The notes beneath the pieces are model-generated. The model saw only the letters and a program-made list of their open reading frames with translations. It made no database searches and was not told where the DNA came from. Below are positions 7,774 to 16,498 of a stretch of DNA of 46,584 bases, in pieces. Each line of letters begins with the position of its first letter. Position 1 is the stretch's first letter. Origin of the DNA: UBA11222 sp030652895 (lineage in GTDB: Bacteria > Pseudomonadota > Alphaproteobacteria > UBA11222); NCBI GenBank assembly GCA_038318895.1, contig JBBQCS010000015.1, forward strand, positions 1-46,584. Reading direction: 5' to 3'. The position numbers were made by a program, and so were the translations under genes.

Positions 7774-9633
7774 ATGCGTATTCTCGGTATATCGGCCTAT
7801 TATCATGACAGCGCCGCCGCCCTGGTTGATGACGGGCGCATTGTGGCGGCAGCGCAGGAAGAGCGCTTTACCCGCAAAAAGCACGATGCGCGGTTTCCAG
7901 CCAGCGCCGTTGAATATTGCCTCGCAGAGGCAGGTATCGGCCTTGGCGATGTGGATTTTGTCACCTTTTACGACAAGCCGTTTTTAAAATTCGAACGGCT
8001 GCTGGAAACTTATCTGGCATTTGCGCCGCGTGGCTTCAGATCCTTCCGCATGGCGATTCCATTGTGGTTGCGTGAAAAACTGTTTCAAAAAGATCTGCTG
8101 CGTGGTGAGTTCCAAAAATTTGACGAAAAGTTTGACTGGGAAAACCGACTGCTGTTCAGCGAACATCATTTGAGTCATGCAGCCAGCGCCTATTTTCCTT
8201 CGCCGTTTGAAGAGGCCGTCGTGCTGACCCTGGATGGTGTCGGGGAATGGGCGTCCTGTTCGGCAGCCATTGGGCGTGGCAATACACTTGAAGTTTTCAA
8301 GGAAATGCATTTTCCACATTCGCTGGGCCTGCTTTATTCCGCCGCCACCTACTATATCGGCTTCAAGGTCAATTCGGGCGAATATAAAGTGATGGGTCTG
8401 GCGCCCTATGGAACGCCGCGCTATGCGCAGAAATTTTTCGATCATCTAATGGATTTGAAAGCCGATGGTTCGTTCCGGCTGGATCAGTCCTATTTTGATT
8501 ACTGCACCGGTCTCACCATGACCAATCAGAAATTCGCCGATCTGTTTGGACAGCCCGTGCGCGGACCAGAGCAGCAGCTTACGGATTTCCATATGGATAT
8601 GGCGGCGTCGATTCAGGCGGTGGTTGAGGAAGTGGTGCTGCGCCTCACGCGCGCTCTGGCCAAGGAAACCGGGCAAAAAAATCTGTGCATGGCGGGCGGT
8701 GTGGCATTGAATTGTGTCGCCAACGGCAAGATTCTGCGCGACGGCGCGTTCGAAAATATCTGGGTGCAGCCTGCAGCAGGAGATGCCGGCGGGGCGCTTG
8801 GCGCGGCGCTGGCCGCCTATCATCTGTATAAGGGGCAACCGCGTGCGGCATTGCCTGCCAGTAACCGGGCCGGGCAAATGGCTGCCGACCGCATGGCGGG
8901 CAGCTATCTGGGTCCGGTTTATGCGCAGGACGATATCGAGCGGCGGTTACTTGCCGCCGGTGCGAAGTTTGAGGTGATGACCCAAGAAGCCATGCTGGAT
9001 ACGACAGCGCAGGCGATCGCCGATGGCGATGCGGTGGGCTGGTTTCAGGGACGCATGGAGTTTGGGCCCCGCGCGCTGGGCGGGCGTTCCATTCTGGGCG
9101 ATGCGCGGTCATCCGCTATGCAAAAAACGCTTAATCTGAAAGTGAAATACCGCGAAAGTTTCCGCCCGTTCGCGCCGTCCGTACTGCGCGAGCATGTCGC
9201 GGACCTCTTTGAACTTGACGGTGACTCGCCCTACATGTTGCTGGTTGCTGATGTGGTTGAAGCCAACCGCCGCAAAATGACCGCCGAAGAAGAAAATCTG
9301 TTTGGCATCGATAAGCTGAATATTCCGCGCTCCAGTATTCCGGCTGTTACTCATGTGGATTATTCCGCGCGCATTCAGACCGTGCACGCAGAAACCAACC
9401 CGCTATATCATGCGCTGATTTCACGGTTTTACGCACTGACCGGCTGCCCGGTCGTGGTGAACACCAGTTTCAATGTGCGCGGCGAACCCATTGTCTGTAC
9501 GCCAGAAGATGCATTTCGCTGTCTTATGGGCACCGAGCTTGACCTGCTTGCGGTCGGCAATTGTGTTCTGCGCAAGGCCGATCAGGATCCCGCGTTGAAG
9601 ATTGATTACAAAGACGCGTTTGAACTGGATTGA
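7774..9633 (+). CDS. NodU/CmcH-family carbamoyltransferase (SxtI-like)
   Basis: The 619-residue protein has the two-domain carbamoyltransferase structure. The N-terminal Kae1/YrdC-like domain begins MRILGISAYYHDSAAALVDD and contains the conserved EERFTRKKHD and SEHHLSHAASAYFPSPFEEA; the C-terminal domain has GPRALGGRSILGDARS, YRESFRPFAPSVL and TSFNVRGEPIV. Family members transfer a carbamoyl group from carbamoyl phosphate, through carbamoyl-AMP, to a hydroxyl on a sugar, antibiotic or toxin. No acceptor-synthesis genes are visible near it. It follows SxtJ- and SxtK-like genes and converges on mutL, with 4 bp between the stop codons. Confidence 0.93.
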   Translation: MRILGISAYYHDSAAALVDDGRIVAAAQEERFTRKKHDARFPASAVEYCLAEAGIGLGDVDFVTFYDKPFLKFERLLETYLAFAPRGFRSFRMAIPLWLREKLFQKDLLRGEFQKFDEKFDWENRLLFSEHHLSHAASAYFPSPFEEAVVLTLDGVGEWASCSAAIGRGNTLEVFKEMHFPHSLGLLYSAATYYIGFKVNSGEYKVMGLAPYGTPRYAQKFFDHLMDLKADGSFRLDQSYFDYCTGLTMTNQKFADLFGQPVRGPEQQLTDFHMDMAASIQAVVEEVVLRLTRALAKETGQKNLCMAGGVALNCVANGKILRDGAFENIWVQPAAGDAGGALGAALAAYHLYKGQPRAALPASNRAGQMAADRMAGSYLGPVYAQDDIERRLLAAGAKFEVMTQEAMLDTTAQAIADGDAVGWFQGRMEFGPRALGGRSILGDARSSAMQKTLNLKVKYRESFRPFAPSVLREHVADLFELDGDSPYMLLVADVVEANRRKMTAEEENLFGIDKLNIPRSSIPAVTHVDYSARIQTVHAETNPLYHALISRFYALTGCPVVVNTSFNVRGEPIVCTPEDAFRCLMGTELDLLAVGNCVLRKADQDPALKIDYKDAFELD

Positions 9634-9637
9634 TCCG

Positions 9638-11410
9638 TCAGCGCCGCCCGAACAGTTTTTCTATATCGGCAAGTTGCAGCTCTACATAGGTTGGGCGGCC
9701 ATGGTTGCACTGGCCCGAATGAGGCGTGGATTCCATTTCACGCAATAGCGCGTTCATCTCGGTGGCGTTCAGTTGCCGCCCCGCGCGCACGCTGCCATGA
9801 CAGGCCATGGAGGCGCAGACTTCTTCCAATTTTTCCTTCAGCGAATGGGTGGCGCCCCACTCGATAATGTCGTCCGCCAGATCGCGCAGCAATCCGGCAA
9901 TATCGCAATCGCCCAGAAGTGCCGGGGTTTCGCGTACCACCACGGCGCCGGGGCCGAACGGCTCCAGCACCAGGCCAAAAGTCGCAAGTTCGCCCGCGCG
10001 TTCCACAACGGCTGACACCGCATCTTCATCCATGTCCACTACTTCGGGCAGCAGCAGCATTTGTCCAGGCGCATGCCCGCTTTGCAGATGCCGCTTCATG
10101 CGTTCCAGCACCAGGCGTTCATGGGCGGCATGCTGATCGACAATGATAATGCCATGATCAGTCTGCGCGATAATGTATGTGGCGTGCAGTTGGCCCCGCG
10201 CCACGCCCAACGGAAAATCACCGCTCGTTTGCGGTGCGCAATCTGGCATGTCAAACCGCGCAGATGGCTCCGAAAACCCGGAAACCTGATCTGGCGCCTG
10301 AAATTGCATCGCTGTTTCAATGTGGCCGCGAGAGGGGGACGCAAAGGGCAGGCCCCCTGGGCGCATTGCGCCAAGCGCAGCAGCGGACGTAGTGCTTGAT
10401 GAGCGATGCCCGGCCTCAGCCAGCGCGTGACGCAGCCCCGACACGATCAGTCCACGGATGATGCCGGCGTCCCGGAACCGCACCTCCGCCTTGGCGGGGT
10501 GGACATTCACATCAACCTGATGCGGATCGATTGTCAGGAACAGTGCAACGACGGGATGCCGGTCACGGGACAGAAACTCCTGATAGGCGCCGCGCACCGC
10601 GCCATGCAGCAGTTTATCGCGTACCGGCCGGCCATTGACGAACAGATACTGCATCTGCGCAGTGCCACGATGAAATGTCGGCAGTCCCGCGCGCCCGGCC
10701 AGGGATATACCGCCCCGCAGCGCATTTACCGCAATGCTGTTTTCACCAAATTCGCGCCCCATGATGGCGCCAAGACGCGCAGTCTGGGCGTCCAGTAAAT
10801 CGCCCTGTTCGATGGCCAGATCAAGCGTGCGCCGCCCATTATGCGTCAAACTGAAACTGATCTGCGGGTGGGCCATCGCCAGGCGTTTGACTATATCGGT
10901 AATGGCGGCCTGTTCCGTCTGCTCGGTTTTAAGAAACTTCAGGCGCGCCGGTGTGGCGTAAAACAGATCGCGCACTTCGGCGGTTGTGCCGGGTCCACCG
11001 GCGGCGGGCTGCGGCGGACTGATCGTTCCGCCGGTGACGGCAATCATCCAGGCGCCATCTTTTGTGTTAGCGGCGCGGCTGGTGATCGTCATACGGCTGA
11101 CGGAACCGATGGACGGCAGCGCCTCTCCGCGAAAGCCGAGACTTGAAATATTGAACAGATCATTGTCATCAAGTTTCGAGGTGGCATGGCGCTCGATACA
11201 CAGAGCAAGCTCGTCTGACGACATACCTTTGCCGTTATCACTGACTGAAATCAGCTCGCGCCCGCCGCCGCCAATCATCACGTCAATACGGGTGGCGCCC
11301 GCGTCAATGGCGTTTTCCACCAGTTCCTTAACCGCGCTTGCCGGTCTCTCAACCACTTCGCCTGCGGCGATGCGATTGACGATTTCTTCCGGCAGGCGGC
11401 GTAAGGTCAT
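9638..11410 (-). CDS. mutL: DNA mismatch repair protein MutL (endonuclease type)
   Basis: The 590-residue protein has the GHKL ATPase motifs at its N-terminus (ELVENAIDAGATRID, SVSDNGKGM, GFRGEALPSIGS) and a C-terminal dimerisation domain. The metal-binding endonuclease motif DQHA(x2)E(x4)E is present as DQHAAHERLVLE, with the accessory ACHGSVRAG and QCNHGRPT motifs and a terminal FGRR. MutL therefore probably nicks the daughter strand itself, as in most bacteria without MutH. Its ATG overlaps the pgi stop codon by four bases (ATGA), so it is translated from the same message as pgi. Confidence 0.97.
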   Translation of the reverse strand: MTLRRLPEEIVNRIAAGEVVERPASAVKELVENAIDAGATRIDVMIGGGGRELISVSDNGKGMSSDELALCIERHATSKLDDNDLFNISSLGFRGEALPSIGSVSRMTITSRAANTKDGAWMIAVTGGTISPPQPAAGGPGTTAEVRDLFYATPARLKFLKTEQTEQAAITDIVKRLAMAHPQISFSLTHNGRRTLDLAIEQGDLLDAQTARLGAIMGREFGENSIAVNALRGGISLAGRAGLPTFHRGTAQMQYLFVNGRPVRDKLLHGAVRGAYQEFLSRDRHPVVALFLTIDPHQVDVNVHPAKAEVRFRDAGIIRGLIVSGLRHALAEAGHRSSSTTSAAALGAMRPGGLPFASPSRGHIETAMQFQAPDQVSGFSEPSARFDMPDCAPQTSGDFPLGVARGQLHATYIIAQTDHGIIIVDQHAAHERLVLERMKRHLQSGHAPGQMLLLPEVVDMDEDAVSAVVERAGELATFGLVLEPFGPGAVVVRETPALLGDCDIAGLLRDLADDIIEWGATHSLKEKLEEVCASMACHGSVRAGRQLNATEMNALLREMESTPHSGQCNHGRPTYVELQLADIEKLFGRR

Positions 11411-12699
11411 CTCCGCATTTCCTGCAAATATTTTTTGGCGAGCACCTTGCCCTGTTCGACAGCAGGCTGATCGAACGGATCAACCCCTGACAAATGCGCG
11501 GCGATAATTGTTTCCAGCATGAAATGCATGAACAGCCCCCCAAGTGTGCGGGCATCCAGCGCCGGCACATGCAAGGTGCGCGTGGGCCGCATATTGGCGA
11601 TCAGCGTATCAATGGTGGCGCGCTGTTCGGCATCCGCCAGATCTCCCACCGTACGGCCATTCAGATAGGCGAGTTCCGAATCATTGCTGACGATGCGCGG
11701 TCCCCTGCCCGCCAGCCCCTGGGTCAGCACAGTATAAAGTTTGTCGCGCGGCCCCCCCAGAAAAAGCTGCAGCTGGCTATGCTGATCCACCGGGCCGAGG
11801 GCGGCGATGGGGGTGGTGCCTTTGCCGTCCTTGCCCAGGCTTTCCGCCCACAACTGACGGTGCCACATGGCAAAGCGCTCCAGCCGGTCCCCATAGGGCA
11901 TAACAACCTGGCTGCGCGCACCAAGTTTATTTTCGCACGCAAAGGTTAGCGCAGCGCCAACAGCGGCGGGAATATCGGCGGGCTTTGCGCCGGCCAAAAC
12001 TGGGGCCAGCACCTCTGCAGCCCCGGCGCGCACCGCCGCCGCATCAAGCCCAAGGCAGTACGCAGGAACCATCCCCACGCAGCTCAGAACTGAATATCGG
12101 CCGCCCACGCCAGGAGGGTGATCCAGAACCGGAATGTCATACTGTTCGGCCAGGCGGCGAAGCGCCCTGTCGCCGGGTTCGGTGATCACACCGAAATGAT
12201 GCTTTATATATTTTCCGCCGCCCGCAGCTTCCAGCGCTGCAATCACGGACAGGGTCTGGCTCATGGTTTCAGCGGTATTGCCGGACTTGGAGATAACCAG
12301 AAACCGTGTGGTGCGCAGATCAAGCTGCCCCAGCGCCGCATCCATGGCAAAAGGGTCGAGATTATCGAGAAAATGAAACCGGGGCGCGCCTTCGCGGGGC
12401 AACCCGATAGGGCGGTATTTATCCACACTCTGCGCCAGCGCCTGCGCTCCCAGGCTGGACCCGCCGGTGCCCAGCACTATCAGATTGGACGTGTCTTTTA
12501 GCAGATGCGCGCTGAGTTTTTCGCACGCAGCCAGATCGTCGCGCGCTTCGGGCAGGCGTAACAGCGGCAGCGCGTGATCGCCATGCTGGGCGCGCAACCG
12601 TGTCAGCGCTGGCTCGGTATTCGCCAGCACCGCGTCAATATCCGCCCTTGCCAGGCGTTCGGCGCCAAAACAGCCGTCAATATTCTGCGTATAGGACAT
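11407..12699 (-). CDS. pgi: glucose-6-phosphate isomerase, short form
   Basis: This 430-residue protein interconverts glucose 6-phosphate and fructose 6-phosphate. Visible sites include LIVLGTGGSSLGAQAL, VISKSGNTAETMSQT (sugar-phosphate binding, SIS fold), GVGGRYSVLSCVGMVPAY (with the catalytic Arg region) and QLWAESLGKDGKGTTPIAALGPVDQHSQLQ with the catalytic Glu and His. It is clearly shorter than the roughly 550-residue E. coli type and matches the short form seen in some alphaproteobacteria. The ATG at 12699 was chosen over a GTG two codons earlier because GAGAGGG stands at the proper distance. It is packed between an M16-family gene and mutL. Confidence 0.93.
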   Translation of the reverse strand: MSYTQNIDGCFGAERLARADIDAVLANTEPALTRLRAQHGDHALPLLRLPEARDDLAACEKLSAHLLKDTSNLIVLGTGGSSLGAQALAQSVDKYRPIGLPREGAPRFHFLDNLDPFAMDAALGQLDLRTTRFLVISKSGNTAETMSQTLSVIAALEAAGGGKYIKHHFGVITEPGDRALRRLAEQYDIPVLDHPPGVGGRYSVLSCVGMVPAYCLGLDAAAVRAGAAEVLAPVLAGAKPADIPAAVGAALTFACENKLGARSQVVMPYGDRLERFAMWHRQLWAESLGKDGKGTTPIAALGPVDQHSQLQLFLGGPRDKLYTVLTQGLAGRGPRIVSNDSELAYLNGRTVGDLADAEQRATIDTLIANMRPTRTLHVPALDARTLGGLFMHFMLETIIAAHLSGVDPFDQPAVEQGKVLAKKYLQEMRR

Positions 12700-12709
12700 C
12701 GGCACCCTC

Positions 12710-14050
12710 TCACTTAATCGGGGTTACCCCATTGGGTTGGCCAACCGAAACCAGCAACAAATTTTCCGGATTCAATATCCGCCTGGCTACGCGGTTGACA
12801 TCTTCACGGGTGACGGCACGCACCAGATCATTGCGCCGGTCAAGATAATCTATTCCCATATCTTCAAGTTGCAACCCCAGCAATTGATCCGCAATTTTTC
12901 CATTGCTGTCAAAGCGCAACGGGAACGATCCGGTCAGATAGGTGATTGCGTCGTCCAGTTCTTCCGGCGTTACTCCCTGGTCGCGCATTCGGGCCAATTC
13001 CTGCTGCAGCAGGACGACGGTCTCGTTCGCGCGGTCATTTTGCGTCGCCGCACCGCCGAAAAACAGACCCGCGTGATCCAGTGGCGCCAAATGACTGTAT
13101 ACGGAGTACGCCAGACCACGCTTTTCGCGAATCTCAACCATCAGACGGGAATTCAGGCCACCATTACCGAGAATATTGTTCATGACAAAGGCGGGAATAA
13201 AGTCCGGATCGTCGCGTAACAGGCCTGGAAGGCCGAACATCATCACCGTCTGGGGAATGTCGCGCTTGATCACGATCGTCTTGTTGATGGCGGGAGTTAC
13301 AGCCGCGACTACTGGCTCAATGGTACTATTTGGGGACCTATTTGGAAGTCCACCAAATGTTGCATCCAGAAGCTGTCCCAGACGCGCCGCATCTATATCG
13401 CCCACAACGCCAATCAATAACCGGTCACGGGTAAACTGCCGGGCGGAAAACCGGCGCAAATCGTCTGCGCTGATGCTTTCGATATCGCTGGCCTCGCCGT
13501 CTACCGGACGGCCATAGGGATGATTGGGAAACGCGGCTGCAAACCACGCCTTGCTGGCAATTGCGTTTGGATCTTCATCCGCCTGTTGCAAGCTGGTCAG
13601 TAATTGCGCCTTGATGCGCGTTATTGGTTCTTTGTCGAAGCGAGGCACGGTTAATGCCAGTTTTGTCAGCGTGAAGGCCTCGTCAGCATTTTCCGTCAGT
13701 GTCTGCAGGGTGCCATGAAATGCGTCAAGGTCGGTGCGAAAATTCAGCCGAATCGCCAGTTCCTCCAAACGCTTCTGAAAAGCCTGACTGTCCAGATCAC
13801 CCGCACCTTCATCGATCGTTGCAGCGGCAAGTCTGGCCAGCCCCACTTTGCCGGCGGGGTCAAGTTTGGCGCCGCCCCTGAACGCAAAATCCATTGCGAT
13901 CAGGGGAATAGTGTGCTGTTCAACCAGCCAGGCTTCAATGCCCCCGGGACTGATGACGCGCTGTATATCTACTGCCGCCGCAGGGCGCGTCAGAAACAGC
14001 CCAAGGGCCAACACACATAGCGCGATTAATCGTGGCATGCGCGCTCCCAT
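12710..14050 (-). CDS. M16 peptidase-family protein lacking the zinc site
   Basis: This 446-residue exported protein starts with a signal peptide (MPRLIALCVLALGLFLTRPAAA) and has the two-domain M16 fold, but the position of the HxxEH zinc motif reads GLARLAAATIDEGAGDLDSQ, so no metal ligands are present. The C-terminal half has the conserved ARRILNPENLLLVSVGQP and GLAYSVYSHLAP segments. In M16 heterodimers such as bacterial and mitochondrial processing peptidases, one subunit is catalytic and the other non-catalytic; this is the probable non-catalytic partner of the gene immediately upstream, whose stop overlaps its start by one base (TAATG). Location is presumably periplasmic. Confidence 0.9.
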   Translation of the reverse strand: MGARMPRLIALCVLALGLFLTRPAAAVDIQRVISPGGIEAWLVEQHTIPLIAMDFAFRGGAKLDPAGKVGLARLAAATIDEGAGDLDSQAFQKRLEELAIRLNFRTDLDAFHGTLQTLTENADEAFTLTKLALTVPRFDKEPITRIKAQLLTSLQQADEDPNAIASKAWFAAAFPNHPYGRPVDGEASDIESISADDLRRFSARQFTRDRLLIGVVGDIDAARLGQLLDATFGGLPNRSPNSTIEPVVAAVTPAINKTIVIKRDIPQTVMMFGLPGLLRDDPDFIPAFVMNNILGNGGLNSRLMVEIREKRGLAYSVYSHLAPLDHAGLFFGGAATQNDRANETVVLLQQELARMRDQGVTPEELDDAITYLTGSFPLRFDSNGKIADQLLGLQLEDMGIDYLDRRNDLVRAVTREDVNRVARRILNPENLLLVSVGQPNGVTPIK

Positions 14051-15417
14051 TATTTTTTACCCGGCAACAGAACGCCGGTAACCGAATTTTCGGGACGCAA
14101 CACCGCCTTCGCCGCCGCGTTGACGCGCTCCGGCGTTACGGCCTGAATGCGATCTGGCCAGGCGACAATATCTTCGACGCTGCTGCCGGTGAGTAACATC
14201 TGGCCAAAAATTTGCGCCATGGTTGTCTGACTGTCCTGGGCGTAGACGGCGGAGGCAATCATTTGCCGCTTGGCGCGATCGACCTCGTCCGCCGTCACCC
14301 CGTCCTTCAACAATTGCGCCAGCACCTTTTCAATCTCCTCTTCCAGCTCTGCAACGGACCGGCCTATGCGTGGCATGGCCTGGAGGTAAAACTGTCCGTA
14401 ATCCAGGGCTGTTCCCTGATAGGAGCTGGCGGCCGACGTCGCGACCGCTTTTTCGATTATCAGCTCGCGATACAGACGGCTGGTAGCGCTGCCGCCCAAT
14501 ATCTGCGATAGCACTTCCAGGGCATAGGGATCACCGCTGGTATTCTGCGCAGCGGTCATTTGATGATGGCTTGGGGCGAGATAGCTGCGCTGCCAGCTGG
14601 GTTCAGGTACGCGGTCATCAAACATTTCCAGGTGACGCGAAGCGAGTTGCGGCGGCTCCTGCGGGCGAGCGCGCGCCGGAATGCCGCGCGGGGCCAGTAC
14701 GCCATAATATTTCTCCGCCAGTGGCCGCAGGGTAGCGGCCGTAATATCCCCCGCCACAATCAGGATGGCGTTGTCCGGGCCATAGTGACGGCGGTAATGA
14801 TCAAGCGCGTCTTCAGTGTTAAGCTGCTCTATCTCATGCCGCCAGCCGATCACGGGCTGTCCATAGGGATGCGACAGAAACTGTGCCGCATCCAGCTGTT
14901 CAGAAAAAAGCGCCGCCGGATTATTATCGATACGGCTGTTGCGTTCCTCCAGAATAACATCGCGTTCCGGCAGCACGACCGCATCCGTCAGCCGCAGATT
15001 GGCCATCCGGTCGGCTTCCATTGCCATGACCTCGGGCAATTTTTCGAGCGCTACATGCTGGAAATAGGCGGTGTAATCATAGGACGTAAACGCATTGTCG
15101 TTGCCGCCAAGCCGGGCGACGGATTTGGAAAATTCGCCGGGCGGTATTTTCCCGGTGCCTTTGAACATCAGATGTTCCAGAAAATGCGCAATGCCGGATT
15201 TTCCCGGCATTTCATCGGCGGCGCCCACCTTGTACCAAACCATATGGGTCACCACGGGTGCGCGGTGATCGGGCAATACAATCACCTGCATACCGTTCTT
15301 GAGCGCAAAACTTTCTGGCTGTACCCAGGGTCTTGCGGCGGCGCCGGCGCCAGGAAACAGGTGCGCGCCACAAAGGGCAGCCGCAAGTACAACGGCGATG
15401 CGTAATGTTCTGATCAT
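14050..15417 (-). CDS. M16 zinc metallopeptidase, catalytic subunit
   Basis: This 455-residue protein has a cleavable signal peptide (ending near residue 28, AGAAARPW) and an intact M16 active site: H78-F-L-E-H82 in GIAHFLEHLMF, with a third ligand Glu at about residue 158 in ILEERN, 76 residues further on as is standard in the family. The C-terminal domain has the conserved GGSATSRLYRELIIEKAVA. It is a periplasmic zinc protease of unknown target. Together with its non-catalytic neighbour it resembles the paired PqqL/YmxG-like genes common in alphaproteobacteria. It starts about 20 bp after the DUF3035 lipoprotein gene, in the same operon. Confidence 0.93.
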   Translation of the reverse strand: MIRTLRIAVVLAAALCGAHLFPGAGAAARPWVQPESFALKNGMQVIVLPDHRAPVVTHMVWYKVGAADEMPGKSGIAHFLEHLMFKGTGKIPPGEFSKSVARLGGNDNAFTSYDYTAYFQHVALEKLPEVMAMEADRMANLRLTDAVVLPERDVILEERNSRIDNNPAALFSEQLDAAQFLSHPYGQPVIGWRHEIEQLNTEDALDHYRRHYGPDNAILIVAGDITAATLRPLAEKYYGVLAPRGIPARARPQEPPQLASRHLEMFDDRVPEPSWQRSYLAPSHHQMTAAQNTSGDPYALEVLSQILGGSATSRLYRELIIEKAVATSAASSYQGTALDYGQFYLQAMPRIGRSVAELEEEIEKVLAQLLKDGVTADEVDRAKRQMIASAVYAQDSQTTMAQIFGQMLLTGSSVEDIVAWPDRIQAVTPERVNAAAKAVLRPENSVTGVLLPGKK

Positions 15418-15437
15418 CCCGGTTTTCCCGTTACCTA

Positions 15438-16010
15438 TCAGAACAATCCGTCAAACCAGCCTTTTTCCTCTGGCTTGGCGGCCGGTTTTGCGGCCTCTGC
15501 GTCGGGGGTAGCCGTCGGCTTGGCGCCTTTTAGGCGTTCGGCTTCCTTGACCGGGTTAATGACTGCTGCGGGCGCCTCGGAAGGTTCCTGCCAGAACAGA
15601 ATTTTTTCGGCGACCGAGCTGTCTTTTTCGACCAGGCTGGCGGTTTCCGCATTCACCACCTGGCGGATATTCGGGTTGGCTCCGCTGCCACCGGTGGTCT
15701 CTAACAGGCTGACTTCTCCGCTGGTATAGCCCTGGGCGTTGTCGCTAAGCTGCCCGTCACGGCCGAACAGGGCGAGCTCTGCGTTGCCGCTGGGCGTAAT
15801 GACGGCCGGATTCGGCGCGCCGGGCTGGGGCGGGCGCAGGGAATAGTCCGGCGGCAGCACCAGGGGCGGTTTGGTGACTACTGTAAATTCGTCAGGTGTG
15901 ACCTTTTGCATGCCAAAGGCGCGCTTTGCACCCGAGCAACCGCCAAGGCTGACCGCGGCAATACAGCCGGCCACACAGATCAGCGCCAAATTACCAGTTT
16001 TCATGCTCAT
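15438..16010 (-). CDS. DUF3035 lipoprotein (BamF-like outer-membrane assembly subunit candidate)
   Basis: This 190-residue protein has a lipoprotein signal with a lipobox near residue 25 (VSLGGCSG), so it is probably lipidated and sent to the outer membrane. The motif VTKPPLVLPPDYSLRPPQP is typical of DUF3035. That family has been linked to BamF, an alphaproteobacterial lipoprotein subunit of the beta-barrel assembly machine; applying this here is by motif and context only. The rest is low-complexity, with an Ala/Pro/Lys-rich tail ending KGWFDGLF. Its ATG overlaps the lspA stop by four bases, so the signal peptidase for lipoproteins and a lipoprotein are made together. Confidence 0.78.
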   Translation of the reverse strand: MSMKTGNLALICVAGCIAAVSLGGCSGAKRAFGMQKVTPDEFTVVTKPPLVLPPDYSLRPPQPGAPNPAVITPSGNAELALFGRDGQLSDNAQGYTSGEVSLLETTGGSGANPNIRQVVNAETASLVEKDSSVAEKILFWQEPSEAPAAVINPVKEAERLKGAKPTATPDAEAAKPAAKPEEKGWFDGLF

Positions 16011-16498
16011 TTATCCGCCTCGTTGACCTCGTCCCCGACCCAGAAAGCTCGAATCAGGAGCAGTATGACGCCTACGCTAATACCCGCGTCGGCGACGTTA
16101 AATACATACCAATGATAGCCCAATACGTGAAAATCAAAAAAGTCCGCTACTGCGCCGTACACCAGCCGGTCATAAATATTGCCCAGCGCGCCTCCGAGAA
16201 TCCCGCCCAGGGCGATGGCGTTCAATATATCATGATTGCGCCATAACCACACCAGTACAGCGATACTGATGGCCAAAGTGAAACCGATCAGCGCGGCCCG
16301 TCCGTATCCACTGTCTGTTTGCAGCATGCCAAAGCTGACGCCACGGTTCCAAACCATGGTAAGATCTAAAAATGGCAGAATTGGGATATTCTGCCGCGCC
16401 GGTAAATTAATCAGATACAGCACGGCGTATTTACTGAGCCAGTCAGCAAGGGCGACCCCCAGGGCCACCGTCAGACCCAGCCGGACCGGGCGTTTCAT
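16007..16498 (-). CDS. lspA: lipoprotein signal peptidase (signal peptidase II)
   Basis: This 163-residue membrane aspartyl protease cleaves signal peptides from diacylglyceryl-modified prolipoproteins. The two catalytic Asp motifs are GNIYDRLVYG (near residue 110) and FNVADAGIS (near 140), with four hydrophobic segments beginning LGLTVALGVALADW. The frame is open for 30 codons upstream of 16498, but this extension would lie inside ileS, and the ATG at 16496-16498 overlaps the ileS stop as ATGA, the usual coupling, so it was taken as the start. It is followed by the DUF3035 lipoprotein gene. Confidence 0.95.
   Translation of the reverse strand: MKRPVRLGLTVALGVALADWLSKYAVLYLINLPARQNIPILPFLDLTMVWNRGVSFGMLQTDSGYGRAALIGFTLAISIAVLVWLWRNHDILNAIALGGILGGALGNIYDRLVYGAVADFFDFHVLGYHWYVFNVADAGISVGVILLLIRAFWVGDEVNEADK

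Noticed and set aside
14560..15405. A 281-codon plus-strand frame antisense to the M16 catalytic subunit gene
   Set aside because: The minus-strand protein has the intact zinc site and signal peptide; the plus-strand frame is compositional.
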